Shown here: positions 49,184 through 58,634 of the stretch, piece after piece
Numbering within the stretch: position 1 is the stretch's first letter
Layout: each line of letters opens with the position of its first letter
Assembly (NCBI GenBank): GCA_026770025.1
Contig: JAMXDE010000033.1
Span: 1 to 64,000 of the forward strand
From: Craspedostauros australis
Lineage: Eukaryota > Bacillariophyta > Bacillariophyceae > Mastogloiales > Achnanthaceae
Direction: 5' to 3'
DNA: 64,000 nt
The notes under the pieces: generated by a model
Told to the model about the DNA's origin: nothing
The model's database searches: none
What the model saw: only the letters and a program-made list of their open reading frames with translations
Program-made: the position numbers and the translations under genes

Positions 49184-50404
49184 CTAAGCCCCTCTGATGT
49201 CGAAGAAATGCTGGGTGATCTCCGCATCGCAACGGAAAAAGGAGCTGAAGTCGAAGGCGTACATCGAGAACCACTGGAGCAGAGCCATGCCAACATACAC
49301 TATGTATGTCAGCTGGACGCCAGGAATCTTTTTCGGTCCCACCCTCATCTCGAGCGGTAATGTCGCATACAGTATATTGGTGATGATGAGGTTTGGTACG
49401 GAAGCATATCCCGCTGACAAGGCTTGCACCATTGACGACACGACGTTGTCTCTGTGGCTTGGACAGCCCGTCAACGGGAAGAGGGCGCGGGCGAAGCAAC
49501 GGCCCGTCCCTGCTGAGAATACCACGAGGTTGAGCATACTCATATATGTGATGTGGAGAGCGTATCGCTTGCTGTCGCTTGGAATCCTCTTCTTGTCGAA
49601 GATGCTTCGTCCAGACCACCAGTACATGCCGGTCAGAGCTGGGGTGAATGCCGGAACAGCCACGAACAGGCATACGGCCGCCAGCTGTAGAGCTGTAGGA
49701 TCGGCGGCGGCGTGAGCCCAGTGGGCTTGTGCAAGAGGGACAAGCTTGCTTGCTTTGAACGCCGGTGCTGCATTCGTGGAAAGTTCGGTGACGATGAAAG
49801 GTAGATGGATGTTCATGGCAAACCACCCAAGCTTTTTGTGAAGCTCGACGAAACCGAAGCAGATGGAAAGGATCATTGCGAAGGAGCAAAGCAACCAGAG
49901 CAGCATGCTCACGAAGTGCGTGTTCTCGCTGAGGAAGACGCTGAAGCTGACGGGGCCGGATCCGCCCCAGGTGACCTTGTACACCATGAAGATGAAGAAG
50001 GGAATGGTGCAGATGATGCTTGCGATGAAGTTGGTGTATGCGATGGTTCGGGTGGAGATGTTGAGAGTGACATTGCGGAATGTGTAGGTGGACAATGCAA
50101 TCGAAAGGATGGCCATAACAAGCCACCAGTTCGACGAGCCCATGGAAATGAACATGCGCGCAATGGTGTCGGCTTCCTCTTGCGACAAGACGAATGAAGG
50201 AATTGCCTCAACGTGAGTGGAGGTGGTGATGTTAGTCATCTCGAAAACGCCGGAGTTGTTCATCTTGTCCAAGTTGACGAAGGGCCCGAAGCGAGTCGCG
50301 TTTAGTAGAACCGACTCCGCATTCTGCGGCATCCATGGGCTCTTGACTATCTCTGTGTTCATCTTCAGGCTCATGCTCGTGCTCATGATTGTGCTGAGGC
50401 TCAT
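49184..50404 (-). CDS. Orphan multi-pass membrane protein (406 aa)
   Basis: I do not recognise the family. After a ~90-residue polar N-terminus with several N-glycosylation-type sites (NAT, NIT, NVT, NIS), there are seven to eight hydrophobic segments: ~93-109, 122-143, 164-186, 194-208 (weak), 238-262, 281-299, 327-349 and 363-384. Conspicuous residues include MVYKVTWGG after the second segment, FGFVELHKKLGW after the third and TGMYWWSGRSIFDKKR after the fifth. No retinal-binding Lys pattern of microbial rhodopsins is visible in the last segment. The frame is intact and opens with several close Met codons, so the exact start is uncertain. It lies between the two copies of block D, opposite in strand to the surface genes. 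Could be a receptor, channel or transporter; no basis to choose. Confidence 0.75.
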   Translation of the reverse strand: MSLSTIMSTSMSLKMNTEIVKSPWMPQNAESVLLNATRFGPFVNLDKMNNSGVFEMTNITTSTHVEAIPSFVLSQEEADTIARMFISMGSSNWWLVMAILSIALSTYTFRNVTLNISTRTIAYTNFIASIICTIPFFIFMVYKVTWGGSGPVSFSVFLSENTHFVSMLLWLLCSFAMILSICFGFVELHKKLGWFAMNIHLPFIVTELSTNAAPAFKASKLVPLAQAHWAHAAADPTALQLAAVCLFVAVPAFTPALTGMYWWSGRSIFDKKRIPSDSKRYALHITYMSMLNLVVFSAGTGRCFARALFPLTGCPSHRDNVVSSMVQALSAGYASVPNLIITNILYATLPLEMRVGPKKIPGVQLTYIVYVGMALLQWFSMYAFDFSSFFRCDAEITQHFFDIRGA

Positions 50405-51149
50405 GGTTGCTTGTTTGTTTTTGCTAACGTGTTGGTTGGCGTGTTGAGTCTCTGCTGCTCTTTGTTGGTGTTTGTGGTTGACTTTGCTCTGATCTGATCG
50501 TATCTGGAGTGTAGAGTGCAGTCGTGTGGGTTGGCTTGGATTGGCCTAGTTTGGGTTTGTGAGGCCGGATTGGGTTTGGATAGACTTGGGATGATCGATT
50601 TATGGAATCTTCCATCGATTCACCTCGAGGTCTGCACCCTGACCTACCAACTAACACCAGCATACCATCATGCCACTAGGTCAGCCTCGACCTTCGCGCA
50701 ACAGTTGCGTGCCTCCACTATGATATGCTCCTCGCCATGGGATGACGCCACATTCAATACTGCTTCACTTGCCTCTTCTCTCATCTCGTGCTTCGTTCCC
50801 TCCTCCACACAACTGCACTCCATGTGCTGTCATGTCGGCCAACTCTCGAGAAGGCTCAAAAGGTCTGCGGTACAGAGGATCCACAGATGGATATGAAGAC
50901 TGATGAGCGTGAAGTATGGAATTACATGTGCTAATCGAGTGACTGTCGATGCTTGCAGGTGTCTGTACTTGTTGGATGGTTGCCCATGAATGCGAATGAG
51001 GCCAGAGGATTGAATGACATGGCTGATCTCATTTGATTGAACCGTGACACGGTGGAACCCTCCGGCACTGATCTGTTTGGTTTCGGTGATCACTCATGGC
51101 TTTTATCGTCACCGTGTCCACGGAGGTGATTGACATGCCATGATGTGAC
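50405..51149. other. Upstream region of the orphan membrane-protein gene
   Basis: Holds the 5' flank of the minus-strand gene at 49184-50404. The plus strand just upstream of its ATG is rich in G/T (TTGTTTGTTTTTGC, GTTGGTTGG), i.e. an A/C-rich leader in sense. A plus-strand frame of 126 codons (50516-50896) shows no domain. Confidence 0.45.
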
Positions 51150-52110
51150 GTTGAGGTTGATGATGAAGTTTGTGTGAAGGCTGATACGAAGGACGATGTC
51201 GAAGTTGATGATGACGTTGGTGTGAAAGCTGATACGAAGGTTCACTTTCGTGGTCGGCTGGAGCGTGGTGTGATGGTGTGCGGTGCAGCGTGGTCTTATT
51301 ACTCCACACACTCGCGCACGGAGCAATCGTACCGATTGGGCAGAGAACTTGGGGAAAACGGCATTGAGTGATGGTTCGGTTTGCTGGTTGGATCACACCA
51401 AGAGAACTTATTGGCGTGGTGCTTGTGGGTGTCTTCTTTCATCGTTTCACCCTCGTAGGTTCAAACAGACAACGGTGCTTTGTTCCACACTTCCTCAATC
51501 CTTCATGGATCTTTTGTGACCCTTCGTGATGCTTCTCCATCTGTTTGGGACCGAGAGACAATCAACTTCAGCCTCGGTTTCTGTACCCATTCGCTCCAGT
51601 TCAACTTTCTTCGGGGACAGGATAGAACAGGACGTGTGGGATGCCAATACGACAGATTGTGTGAATCCGTACAATTGGAGATAGTCTCGAGACAGAGATG
51701 TGAAAGTGCGAACATGATACTATAGTCCCATCCAGAATGACGTTGTTGGTGTTCTGGTGTTATGCGTAATTTTGTGCTTTGTGTGCTTTGTGTGCGCTTT
51801 GTGTTGTTCTGCACAGCGTCCGCCAACAGGACACATCCATCAAAAACGCGAATCGGAGGTGCGGTACATAACTTGTTTGGGATAATACAGTGATTCGGCC
51901 ATTATTGCTTGGTGTAATGTCGAACGAAAATCGGACGAAACCAACGGAGGAGGCAAACTGTTCGACAAAAAACAAATGAGATGTTCGTCTACTGTGTCCG
52001 ATTTGTAGGCTAGACAAGAGATGGGTCGTACTCCGCCGGATCTTGGAGCGCGTTGACTTCATTTTGACGAAAGCAGAGAATGAGCCCTGCTCCTGACCTC
52101 TTGTGGAACA
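51150..52110. repeat. Duplicated non-coding block D, copy 2
   Basis: The uninterrupted paralogue of 35781-36328 plus 48155-48760. It lies upstream of surface gene B, whereas copy 1 lies downstream of gene A. It includes an internal ~60-bp duplication (GCTGATACGAAGG...GAAGTTGATGATGACG). At ~51614-51650 it keeps the unoccupied version of the Ty1/copia target (GGGGACAGGATAGAACAGGAC). Confidence 0.78.
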
Positions 52111-52850
52111 CGCAGCGAGGCGGCATCATCGGATCCATGATGGCGGATGGCGATGCTGTCTTGATCTGGATGTGCACCTTGGCATTCCTCACGAGTTTAG
52201 CCTTTCTTGCAAGTTCTTCTCGCGACTCTTGGGTGGGCGAAACTAAACTCTGAACCAAACAGCATCCTTGCACAGATCACGTAATACCGGGCACAGGAAT
52301 GTCGCGCGAGAAGCGAGTCCAAGTTGGTGCTGATGTCGAAAGCATCGACGACAGCCAAGAACCATCCTATTGTACTTCGTTGAACAGAGAAGACGCGTGG
52401 CTTCTCAGATCATGCCCAGGTGTGAGAGGGGGCCAGCCCAAGCGAGCGATGACGACCCACGACCCAGTGGCAATGCGCAGTTCCGATGCCCGCACTATCC
52501 AACGAGGGTGGAGTCGGCAACTATCATCTTTCCTCGGCAGTTACAAATGGGTGGTGTCGCCAGCGGCCGTACTCTCCACGCGCAACCCGTACGAAAGGTT
52601 CAGCGTCCCATCCCATCCATTTTGGTGTCGCGGAAGAAGAGAATCTTGTGAAGCCGAACCCGGGACTCCGCGACACGTCATGACAGCTGTTGGAACAGAA
52701 AAGATGTATCAATGCAGAGCAGATGGCGCAGGCGGTACCCTTGCTCGCTAAGTATGCTCGAGTCCGTTGCGACATGGCATTTTCCATTCTGCGACTCATG
52801 TGCGTCAAGTGAGCACGGCCATTCCTTCCTGTGCCGATCTACGACATCAC
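52111..52850. other. No supported gene; faint antisense relic near the right end
   Basis: Frames of 87 (52010-52273, minus) and 150 codons (52299-52751, plus) have no domain. The minus strand at ~52780-52887 shares CS.D.HE and nucleotide blocks with 25740-25781, i.e. the left flank of the first Ty1/copia element. Confidence 0.4.
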
Positions 52851-53002
52851 CAAAAGCCAATCCAAAGATCTTTGCTGTGTTCTTCAATCAGCTTGCTTCC
52901 GCGGTGGCATCGGCACAACAAAGATCTTGTGGATCCTGTTGAATGAAGAGAGGCACATCCAAGGTGTCACGCCCAGATGCCGACATCACTCTTACGACCT
53001 AT

Positions 53003-53014
53003 CCCATAAAAAGC
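53003..53014 (+). promoter_or_regulatory. Putative TATA-like element of surface gene B
   Basis: CCCATAAAAAGC, 97 bp before the ATG at 53100, at the same spacing as in gene A. Confidence 0.45.
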
Positions 53015-53099
53015 GTACATCGGAACTCTCCACCAGTGTGCTTTCAAGGGCTGTTTCATTCGGATCAGCATCACCGTGCCCTGCGCAACCATCGCCATC

Positions 53100-56000
53100 A
53101 TGAGACTCACCTTGTCCTTCTTCAACGCTCTGCTCGTCGCTGCTGCTTCGGGAGGTGGCGCGAACGCTTGGTTGCATGACCGCTTCCTCACCGCTCCCTT
53201 GTCCTCTCGCAAGCATGAGGAAGGCTCCTCCTCTGGCGCATCGGCAACTCCGTCTCGCCGCACCAACAGTGCAGGTGTCGGCAACGCCAACGCCAACGGC
53301 AAACCATCCGAGATCGGAGACAACGCTGCCAAAGGAGCGAAACCGCCGAACAACGCCGCTGGTGCAACGGAACGCTCTCTCCAGATGGACCCGCCACCAA
53401 TCGACGTGTGCTCTGTCGCCATCCCGCTCGAGTTCCCTGTGGGACAAACCAACATCTCGGTGGTGTCCCAAATCACAACCGTCACCATCGCCGATGCGGA
53501 CTTTTGCGCGAGTTTTCCAGCCGCCTATGAGGGCTACACGATCGTTGGGAATGGCAACACCTTCTACGCCACGACCTGCTCCAGTGAGCACAATAGCATC
53601 CGCACAGGTCTCACCGTGTCCTCCTTCATCGGTCCGGCTAACGCTACGTCCTGCCCATACGATGACTTCGCTTGTCTGGGAAGCAACTTTGGCGACATCT
53701 GCCCGTTCAACCAATACGGTGCAGCATCATTCATTTGGAAGACGGAACCAAATGTGCTCTACCACATCGGACTCTATGACGTCGATGAGACCGCTGACAC
53801 CTACGAGTTGACCATCGGCGAAATCCCCGGTCCTCATCCCGCCAACGACGATTGCTCCGCGGCCATCCCTCTGGTTCTACAGAATGGCACCGTCACTGTC
53901 TCTGGAAGCACCGCCAACGCCTTACCCGATGGTAACCCCGACAAATGCTTCAGCAGCGTATTCTCCACTGTGTGGTACAGCATTGTAGGTGACGGACAAG
54001 AGTTCACTGCGACGACCTGCTCCGAGCAGACCACGGCTCCAACGGCCGTGAGGGCGATTCGATCTGTGGACGGATCCTGCGAGAAGCTTGAATGCGGACT
54101 GACCGGATTTGAAGATTTCACCTGCGGCACGTCTCAGAGCCAGGGCTCCGTGTCCTGGTTTGCTCGCAAGGGCGCGACGTACTTCATCCAGCCCATCGCC
54201 GCAAACCCTGGCAGCGGCGGGGACTTCGAGATGACCATCACCACATCCGAGCCATCCATCTTTGCAGTCTGCGACGATGCCAGAAACCAAGCCGTGGAGG
54301 GGCTTCTCGGCACAGAATGCGACTTCTGCAGTTTCACTTTTGACTCTCTCTCCTTCGGGTGCTCTGTCCCGTGCTTTGCCTGCAGCTCCGATTTCAGCGT
54401 CTGCACACAGAGAACCACAACCACATCCGTCACCCCTTCCTTGGTGACCACGACAGAACTACGCATCCAACACACCGAAGGCCCCATCGACGACATCATC
54501 TATCGCTACGCCGATGATGGAACATGCACAGTCATGGTCGGCAGCCAGACCTGCACATCCTGCTCCGTCGGGTCATGTGGAAGGCCCATCCTCAGCTGCG
54601 CCAACATCGACGCCGATATGCCAGACCTTGACCTTTGCACCAACGAAACCTCTCCTGGCGTCGCTGGGTCATTCAACATGTCCACCAGCCCGCTGTACGC
54701 CCTCATCTCATCCGAGTTCGATGGATGCAGCATCTACGAATCAACGCTGCAATGCGGACAGACGGCCGCAGAAACTATCGAAGAAGATGGCCTCAACTGC
54801 ATCTGTGACTTCGATCCCACCGACGGCATGACCGTATTGAAGTGCAATCAAACGTGCGGAGTCGTCTGCAACCTCGAAGAGACGATCTGCGGTTTGCAGT
54901 CGCGTACCCAGGACTTCCAGCTTGATGGTGAAGCCACATTTTCACAAATCCAATTCGACTATCTCACAGGCTTCGATTCATCTTTCAACTCTCTGACCGT
55001 CGGCGAGTTCTCGGACTCATCCTGTTTTATGAGTGCATCTGATGGCTGGTCTTGCGACTGCGAGCCTGTGCAATGCGCCGACGACAGCACGGATCTTTCC
55101 TTTTCTTGCAACAAAGACACTGAATCCTTCGACTACAACTTCTGCGAGCCAGGTCCTATCGATATCCCTGTCTTCTCAGTGTTGTCTGAGGATGAATTCG
55201 AGATCTGCCTCGACAAGAGTCCGCAGAACAAGATTTGCCAAGCAGCAATTCTACTTGATGCTGCGGATGACTTCGTTTCTTCAAATACCGGCATCCAAAT
55301 TGACCCGCAGCCAAACTTCTGCGATAGCGAGGCCGTTGGTGGGCTGTGGTACGACATGATTGGCTCGGGTGAAGTCATGAAGATCGAACCCTGCTTGGGC
55401 ACCGATGAGGCCACGAAGATATCCGTGCAGACGGGAAGCTGCGATGCCGACGTGCAGTGCATGGACTCAACAGAGTTCACCTGCGACCCACTCTTACTCG
55501 ATGCCAAAAACGGAACATTGTACCATATGCACTTTTTCACCCCTTACTCCACCAGCAATGAAAGTGTCACCTTCGCCGTCTCTACGGCAAACGCAGCGGA
55601 GGCCGCATGCGTCAAGGCCAAGGACGAGGAAGAAGCGACTGACGAATTGACATGCACATGTACAAGTTCACAGCTCGATTCCGCATCCCTTTCTTGCTCA
55701 ACCAGCTGTGGTGAGTTCTGCAACACCGATGTGACAGCCTGTGGCACAGTCTCTCTCTTCAGTGAGTTCAACTCGATGGGAGAGGCCACATTGGAATCCA
55801 CCACTTATACCTACACATCGGGCCGAGAGGGAATCACTGTGGGACTGTCTGTCTTCACGGGAGATTTCGTATTTTGCGAGGGCCTATTCACGGATGGGGC
55901 CCAAGCAACCTCCTGCACATTATGCAACTTCGTGGGCTGCCCATCCGGAGATGCGGCCGTGGTTCTGGACTGCTCCAACATCGACGGTGGTGAAATCTTC

Positions 56001-56378
56001 GACTTCTGTGGGAACATCACGGTCGACTCCGACAGCCCATTCCAGGTATTCGATACTGACGAGTTCGAACTCTGCTACGCCAACGGAACGCTGCCACCGA
56101 CTGATGCGCCCACAGGAATGCCGTCCGCATCTCCGTCTGTGTCACCCAGCGGGTCGCCATCCGTTTCACCCAGCGGGGCTCCGTCCATGTCGCCATCCGG
56201 TTCCCCGACCTCGTCACCATCTGTCACAGCGTCGCAGTCGCCCACCATCCAAACCTCGGCCCCGACCTCCGCTCCGACCTCCGGTGCAGCGTTCTCGTTC
56301 CGCATGACATCCATGAGCAGCATCATCGCACCGTGCGTGGTTGCAGCCATCGCATCTTGGATGCTGTCCGTGGTGTAG
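53100..56378 (+). CDS. Surface protein B: paralogue of A (1092 aa)
   Basis: Same architecture as protein A: signal peptide (MRLTLSFFNALLVAAAS), two beta-sandwich-like units, Cys-rich middle, PSxSPSG stalk and hydrophobic GPI-type tail (IIAPCVVAAIASWML). The stalk is longer (extra SSPSVTASQSP and APTSAPTSG). The match to A is patchy. About 54450-55410 is almost identical to 33290-34260 even at third positions. Segments around 53600-53830, 54050-54350 and 55640-55930 differ in most residues between conserved Cys positions. That mosaic suggests gene conversion plus local diversification. Intact frame; the 5' flank is shared with A and is not interrupted by a retroelement. Confidence 0.85.
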   Translation: MRLTLSFFNALLVAAASGGGANAWLHDRFLTAPLSSRKHEEGSSSGASATPSRRTNSAGVGNANANGKPSEIGDNAAKGAKPPNNAAGATERSLQMDPPPIDVCSVAIPLEFPVGQTNISVVSQITTVTIADADFCASFPAAYEGYTIVGNGNTFYATTCSSEHNSIRTGLTVSSFIGPANATSCPYDDFACLGSNFGDICPFNQYGAASFIWKTEPNVLYHIGLYDVDETADTYELTIGEIPGPHPANDDCSAAIPLVLQNGTVTVSGSTANALPDGNPDKCFSSVFSTVWYSIVGDGQEFTATTCSEQTTAPTAVRAIRSVDGSCEKLECGLTGFEDFTCGTSQSQGSVSWFARKGATYFIQPIAANPGSGGDFEMTITTSEPSIFAVCDDARNQAVEGLLGTECDFCSFTFDSLSFGCSVPCFACSSDFSVCTQRTTTTSVTPSLVTTTELRIQHTEGPIDDIIYRYADDGTCTVMVGSQTCTSCSVGSCGRPILSCANIDADMPDLDLCTNETSPGVAGSFNMSTSPLYALISSEFDGCSIYESTLQCGQTAAETIEEDGLNCICDFDPTDGMTVLKCNQTCGVVCNLEETICGLQSRTQDFQLDGEATFSQIQFDYLTGFDSSFNSLTVGEFSDSSCFMSASDGWSCDCEPVQCADDSTDLSFSCNKDTESFDYNFCEPGPIDIPVFSVLSEDEFEICLDKSPQNKICQAAILLDAADDFVSSNTGIQIDPQPNFCDSEAVGGLWYDMIGSGEVMKIEPCLGTDEATKISVQTGSCDADVQCMDSTEFTCDPLLLDAKNGTLYHMHFFTPYSTSNESVTFAVSTANAAEAACVKAKDEEEATDELTCTCTSSQLDSASLSCSTSCGEFCNTDVTACGTVSLFSEFNSMGEATLESTTYTYTSGREGITVGLSVFTGDFVFCEGLFTDGAQATSCTLCNFVGCPSGDAAVVLDCSNIDGGEIFDFCGNITVDSDSPFQVFDTDEFELCYANGTLPPTDAPTGMPSASPSVSPSGSPSVSPSGAPSMSPSGSPTSSPSVTASQSPTIQTSAPTSAPTSGAAFSFRMTSMSSIIAPCVVAAIASWMLSVV

Positions 56379-57204
56379 GCAAAGACCCTGATCAAGACCA
56401 GATAACATCCGAGCGCATGCTGCTTGCTGCTACATGCAGGAGGACGCAGATACACACACAAGCCTGCTTCGTGGTAGGCTCCTCGAGCACCTAACCGACA
56501 GACCCAAAACAGCCATTGTTGTCCCACACCTACATCACATGGCAGGGCATGACGCTGCATGGAAGTGGTCCGAAGTGGATGAAGTCGAAAGTTGTCTACC
56601 TCTTAGGAACGTAACTCTAGTATTCGAATGTGAATCAGTTGGGTGTGCTGATGGGGCAACCTGTCTCTCGATCCTTTCGTTTCGAGAGAGAGAGTCGTAT
56701 TCTGCGAACAGAACTTCAGCAGTTGCAACATTGGGACTCGTGAGATTCACGTGATCTATTGTAGTCGACATGGCAAACCTCTGACATTGCTGCCATGCCA
56801 CCCATTCTGGTGCTGCGTGACCGAGTCTGATTTGAGCAGTTCCGCTTGAGATCGTTTGTGGAATCTCACTAAGTTCTCGTGTTGGTATCATGTGATGTGA
56901 GAAAGACGTATTTGTATGGTACCTGCATCTACGCATACACCTACACGTTCACCTCTTAACTTTGAAGGTGCGACTGCATGATAACCACACTTGTACGAGA
57001 GCAGTACTACTATGCGGCTCTCCATCCTAACTCCATCGGGCCAAACAACCAAACATGTGTCAGTGGACGAGTGTGTTCGTGAAAACAACTGCTCCGATTA
57101 GAGTGCCCTTCGATTCCATGCCAGCACATGTAACAGTCGAATGTACGTATGCTGCATAGGAGTCGCATGGTCCTATCTTCCGCAGTATTTCCTGAAAAGC
57201 GCTT
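56379..57204. other. Intergenic region between gene B and EMC3
   Basis: The first ~210 bp match the 3' flank of gene A. The remainder has short frames only and contains the convergent 3' ends of gene B (plus) and EMC3 (minus). Confidence 0.6.
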
Positions 57205-58113
57205 CTACGCCTTCTTCTTCTGCTTGCTGCTCTTGGCCTTGCCGGAACCGGACGCATGCAGCAGGAAGTCATCCCCGGCGCGTCCCACGACGCGGGACTT
57301 CTTGGGATACTTGTTCTTGAGTAACCGCTTCTCGATGGTGTCGAGGTTGGATTTGAACTTCTTGGGCAGCATGAGCTCGAGGTTCTCGGCCTCCGTCGTG
57401 AGCATTTCGGCCATCTTTCCGTCGTTGGGACCGTTGGGCGGACCGCCGCCGGGGCGCTTGCCGAGCTGGTGCAGCATCTTGCCGTCCTCCGTCTGCTCGA
57501 GCGGGGGGATGCCGACGACGAGCTTGAAGAATCCGCGCAGGCCGAACATGACGAGGAAGTACCAGCTGACGCTGCTGACGTAGGACGTGTCGAGGGTGGA
57601 GAGGCCTTCGAGGCCGCGCTGGAACATCTGCTTGAAGCCCATGGTGAGGGAGAAGGGGACCTTGAGCAGGATGAATCCCGAGAAGAAGTGCTGGATGGCC
57701 TGCATCATGACCATGTTCTGGACCATGAAGGCCATGCTTCCCTTCATGCCTTCCATGGCCGCCAGCGGGTTGGGCATGTCGTCGTCGTCTCCCGGTTGGG
57801 CGGCGCGGCGGTCGGCCTCCTCCTGGAGGGTGCTGTCGCACCATTGCGACGTGTCGCTCAGGATCTTGGGGTAGGCGGCAGCGCGCGCGTGGAACTTGGA
57901 CGAGGCCAGGAAGTTGAAGGAGCCACCGCGCAGGGCGGCCGTCATGCGCACGGCGCTCTGCGACCTCTGAGTGATCCTGGTCTGGTCCTTGGGACTGGCC
58001 TGCAGCAGCTTGCCGACCTCCATGCGCAGCAGCCCGGCGGCCACCATGATCACGAACAGCGGCAGCACCACCCAATCGCGGATGCTCGAATCCAGCAGGA
58101 TATTCTCCGTCAT
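57205..58113 (-). CDS. EMC3: ER membrane protein complex subunit 3
   Basis: EMC3 is the core membrane-insertase subunit of the ER membrane protein complex, which helps tail-anchored and multi-pass proteins into the ER bilayer. It is related to the Oxa1/YidC/GET1 insertases. The 302-aa protein has the family's length and layout: an N-terminal ILLDSSIRDWVVLPL leading into TM1 (~14-29); a long charged cytoplasmic loop with MAALRGG-like and FLASSKFHARAAAY segments; TM2 (~126-150); TM3 with the hallmark SWYFLVMFGLRGFFKLV (~183-200); and a basic C-terminus (GKAKSSKQKKKA). The start agrees with EMC3 proteins. A DDDD stretch in the loop is a local addition. No intron. It lies in tandem with a likely ER-lumenal gene (58635-59735). 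Confidence 0.95.
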   Translation of the reverse strand: MTENILLDSSIRDWVVLPLFVIMVAAGLLRMEVGKLLQASPKDQTRITQRSQSAVRMTAALRGGSFNFLASSKFHARAAAYPKILSDTSQWCDSTLQEEADRRAAQPGDDDDMPNPLAAMEGMKGSMAFMVQNMVMMQAIQHFFSGFILLKVPFSLTMGFKQMFQRGLEGLSTLDTSYVSSVSWYFLVMFGLRGFFKLVVGIPPLEQTEDGKMLHQLGKRPGGGPPNGPNDGKMAEMLTTEAENLELMLPKKFKSNLDTIEKRLLKNKYPKKSRVVGRAGDDFLLHASGSGKAKSSKQKKKA

Positions 58114-58634
58114 GGTTGCTCTTTTTTGTTGTGTTTAAACTTGCTTGCTTCCTATGGCTAGATACCAATAGATGCCAATGGATGTTAGAATAGAATATAC
58201 TAACAGATATTATATGATCCCTTGGTTGTAGTCAACACAGCAACGGCAGACCTGTTTTGGTGGATGGACACTCGAGCTTCTGTGTTGATGCTGAATGGAT
58301 CGAACCGTGTTTCGGTTTTTGCCGCCACGCTTCTTTCGTGCTGTCACCAACAACATCACGAAAGAAGCGTGATGAAAAGTCTGCCACAAAATCCATCAGA
58401 AACGACCAATTCGACCACAGCTATCATCAAGCCGAGACTCAGGCCTCTGAGCATCCTTGGGTTCCGGATACAATGATGCGGTGGCCTCACCATCACGTTT
58501 GTCTACCCACAAGTCTCTCACATACATGTGTAAATCGAAGTGCGTTGTTATGGCATGATATTCTTCCTAATTTCTAAATCTTCATTCGAGTACTCTCTCA
58601 TTCTGCCTGAAGATAGCAGAGTACTGTATGGTAT
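58114..58634. other. Intergenic region: EMC3 promoter and cyclophilin-like 3' flank
   Basis: 521 bp without a supported gene. The EMC3 leader is A/C-rich in sense (AACAAAAAAGAGCAACC before the ATG). Confidence 0.55.

Noticed and set aside
49184-50404. Microbial rhodopsin as identity of the membrane protein
   Set aside because: Segment number is similar, but no retinal-binding Lys or proton-acceptor pattern is visible.
57269-58168. 299-codon minus-strand ORF overlapping EMC3 in another frame
   Set aside because: It is an Arg/His/Pro-rich shadow of EMC3, which is conserved and unambiguous.
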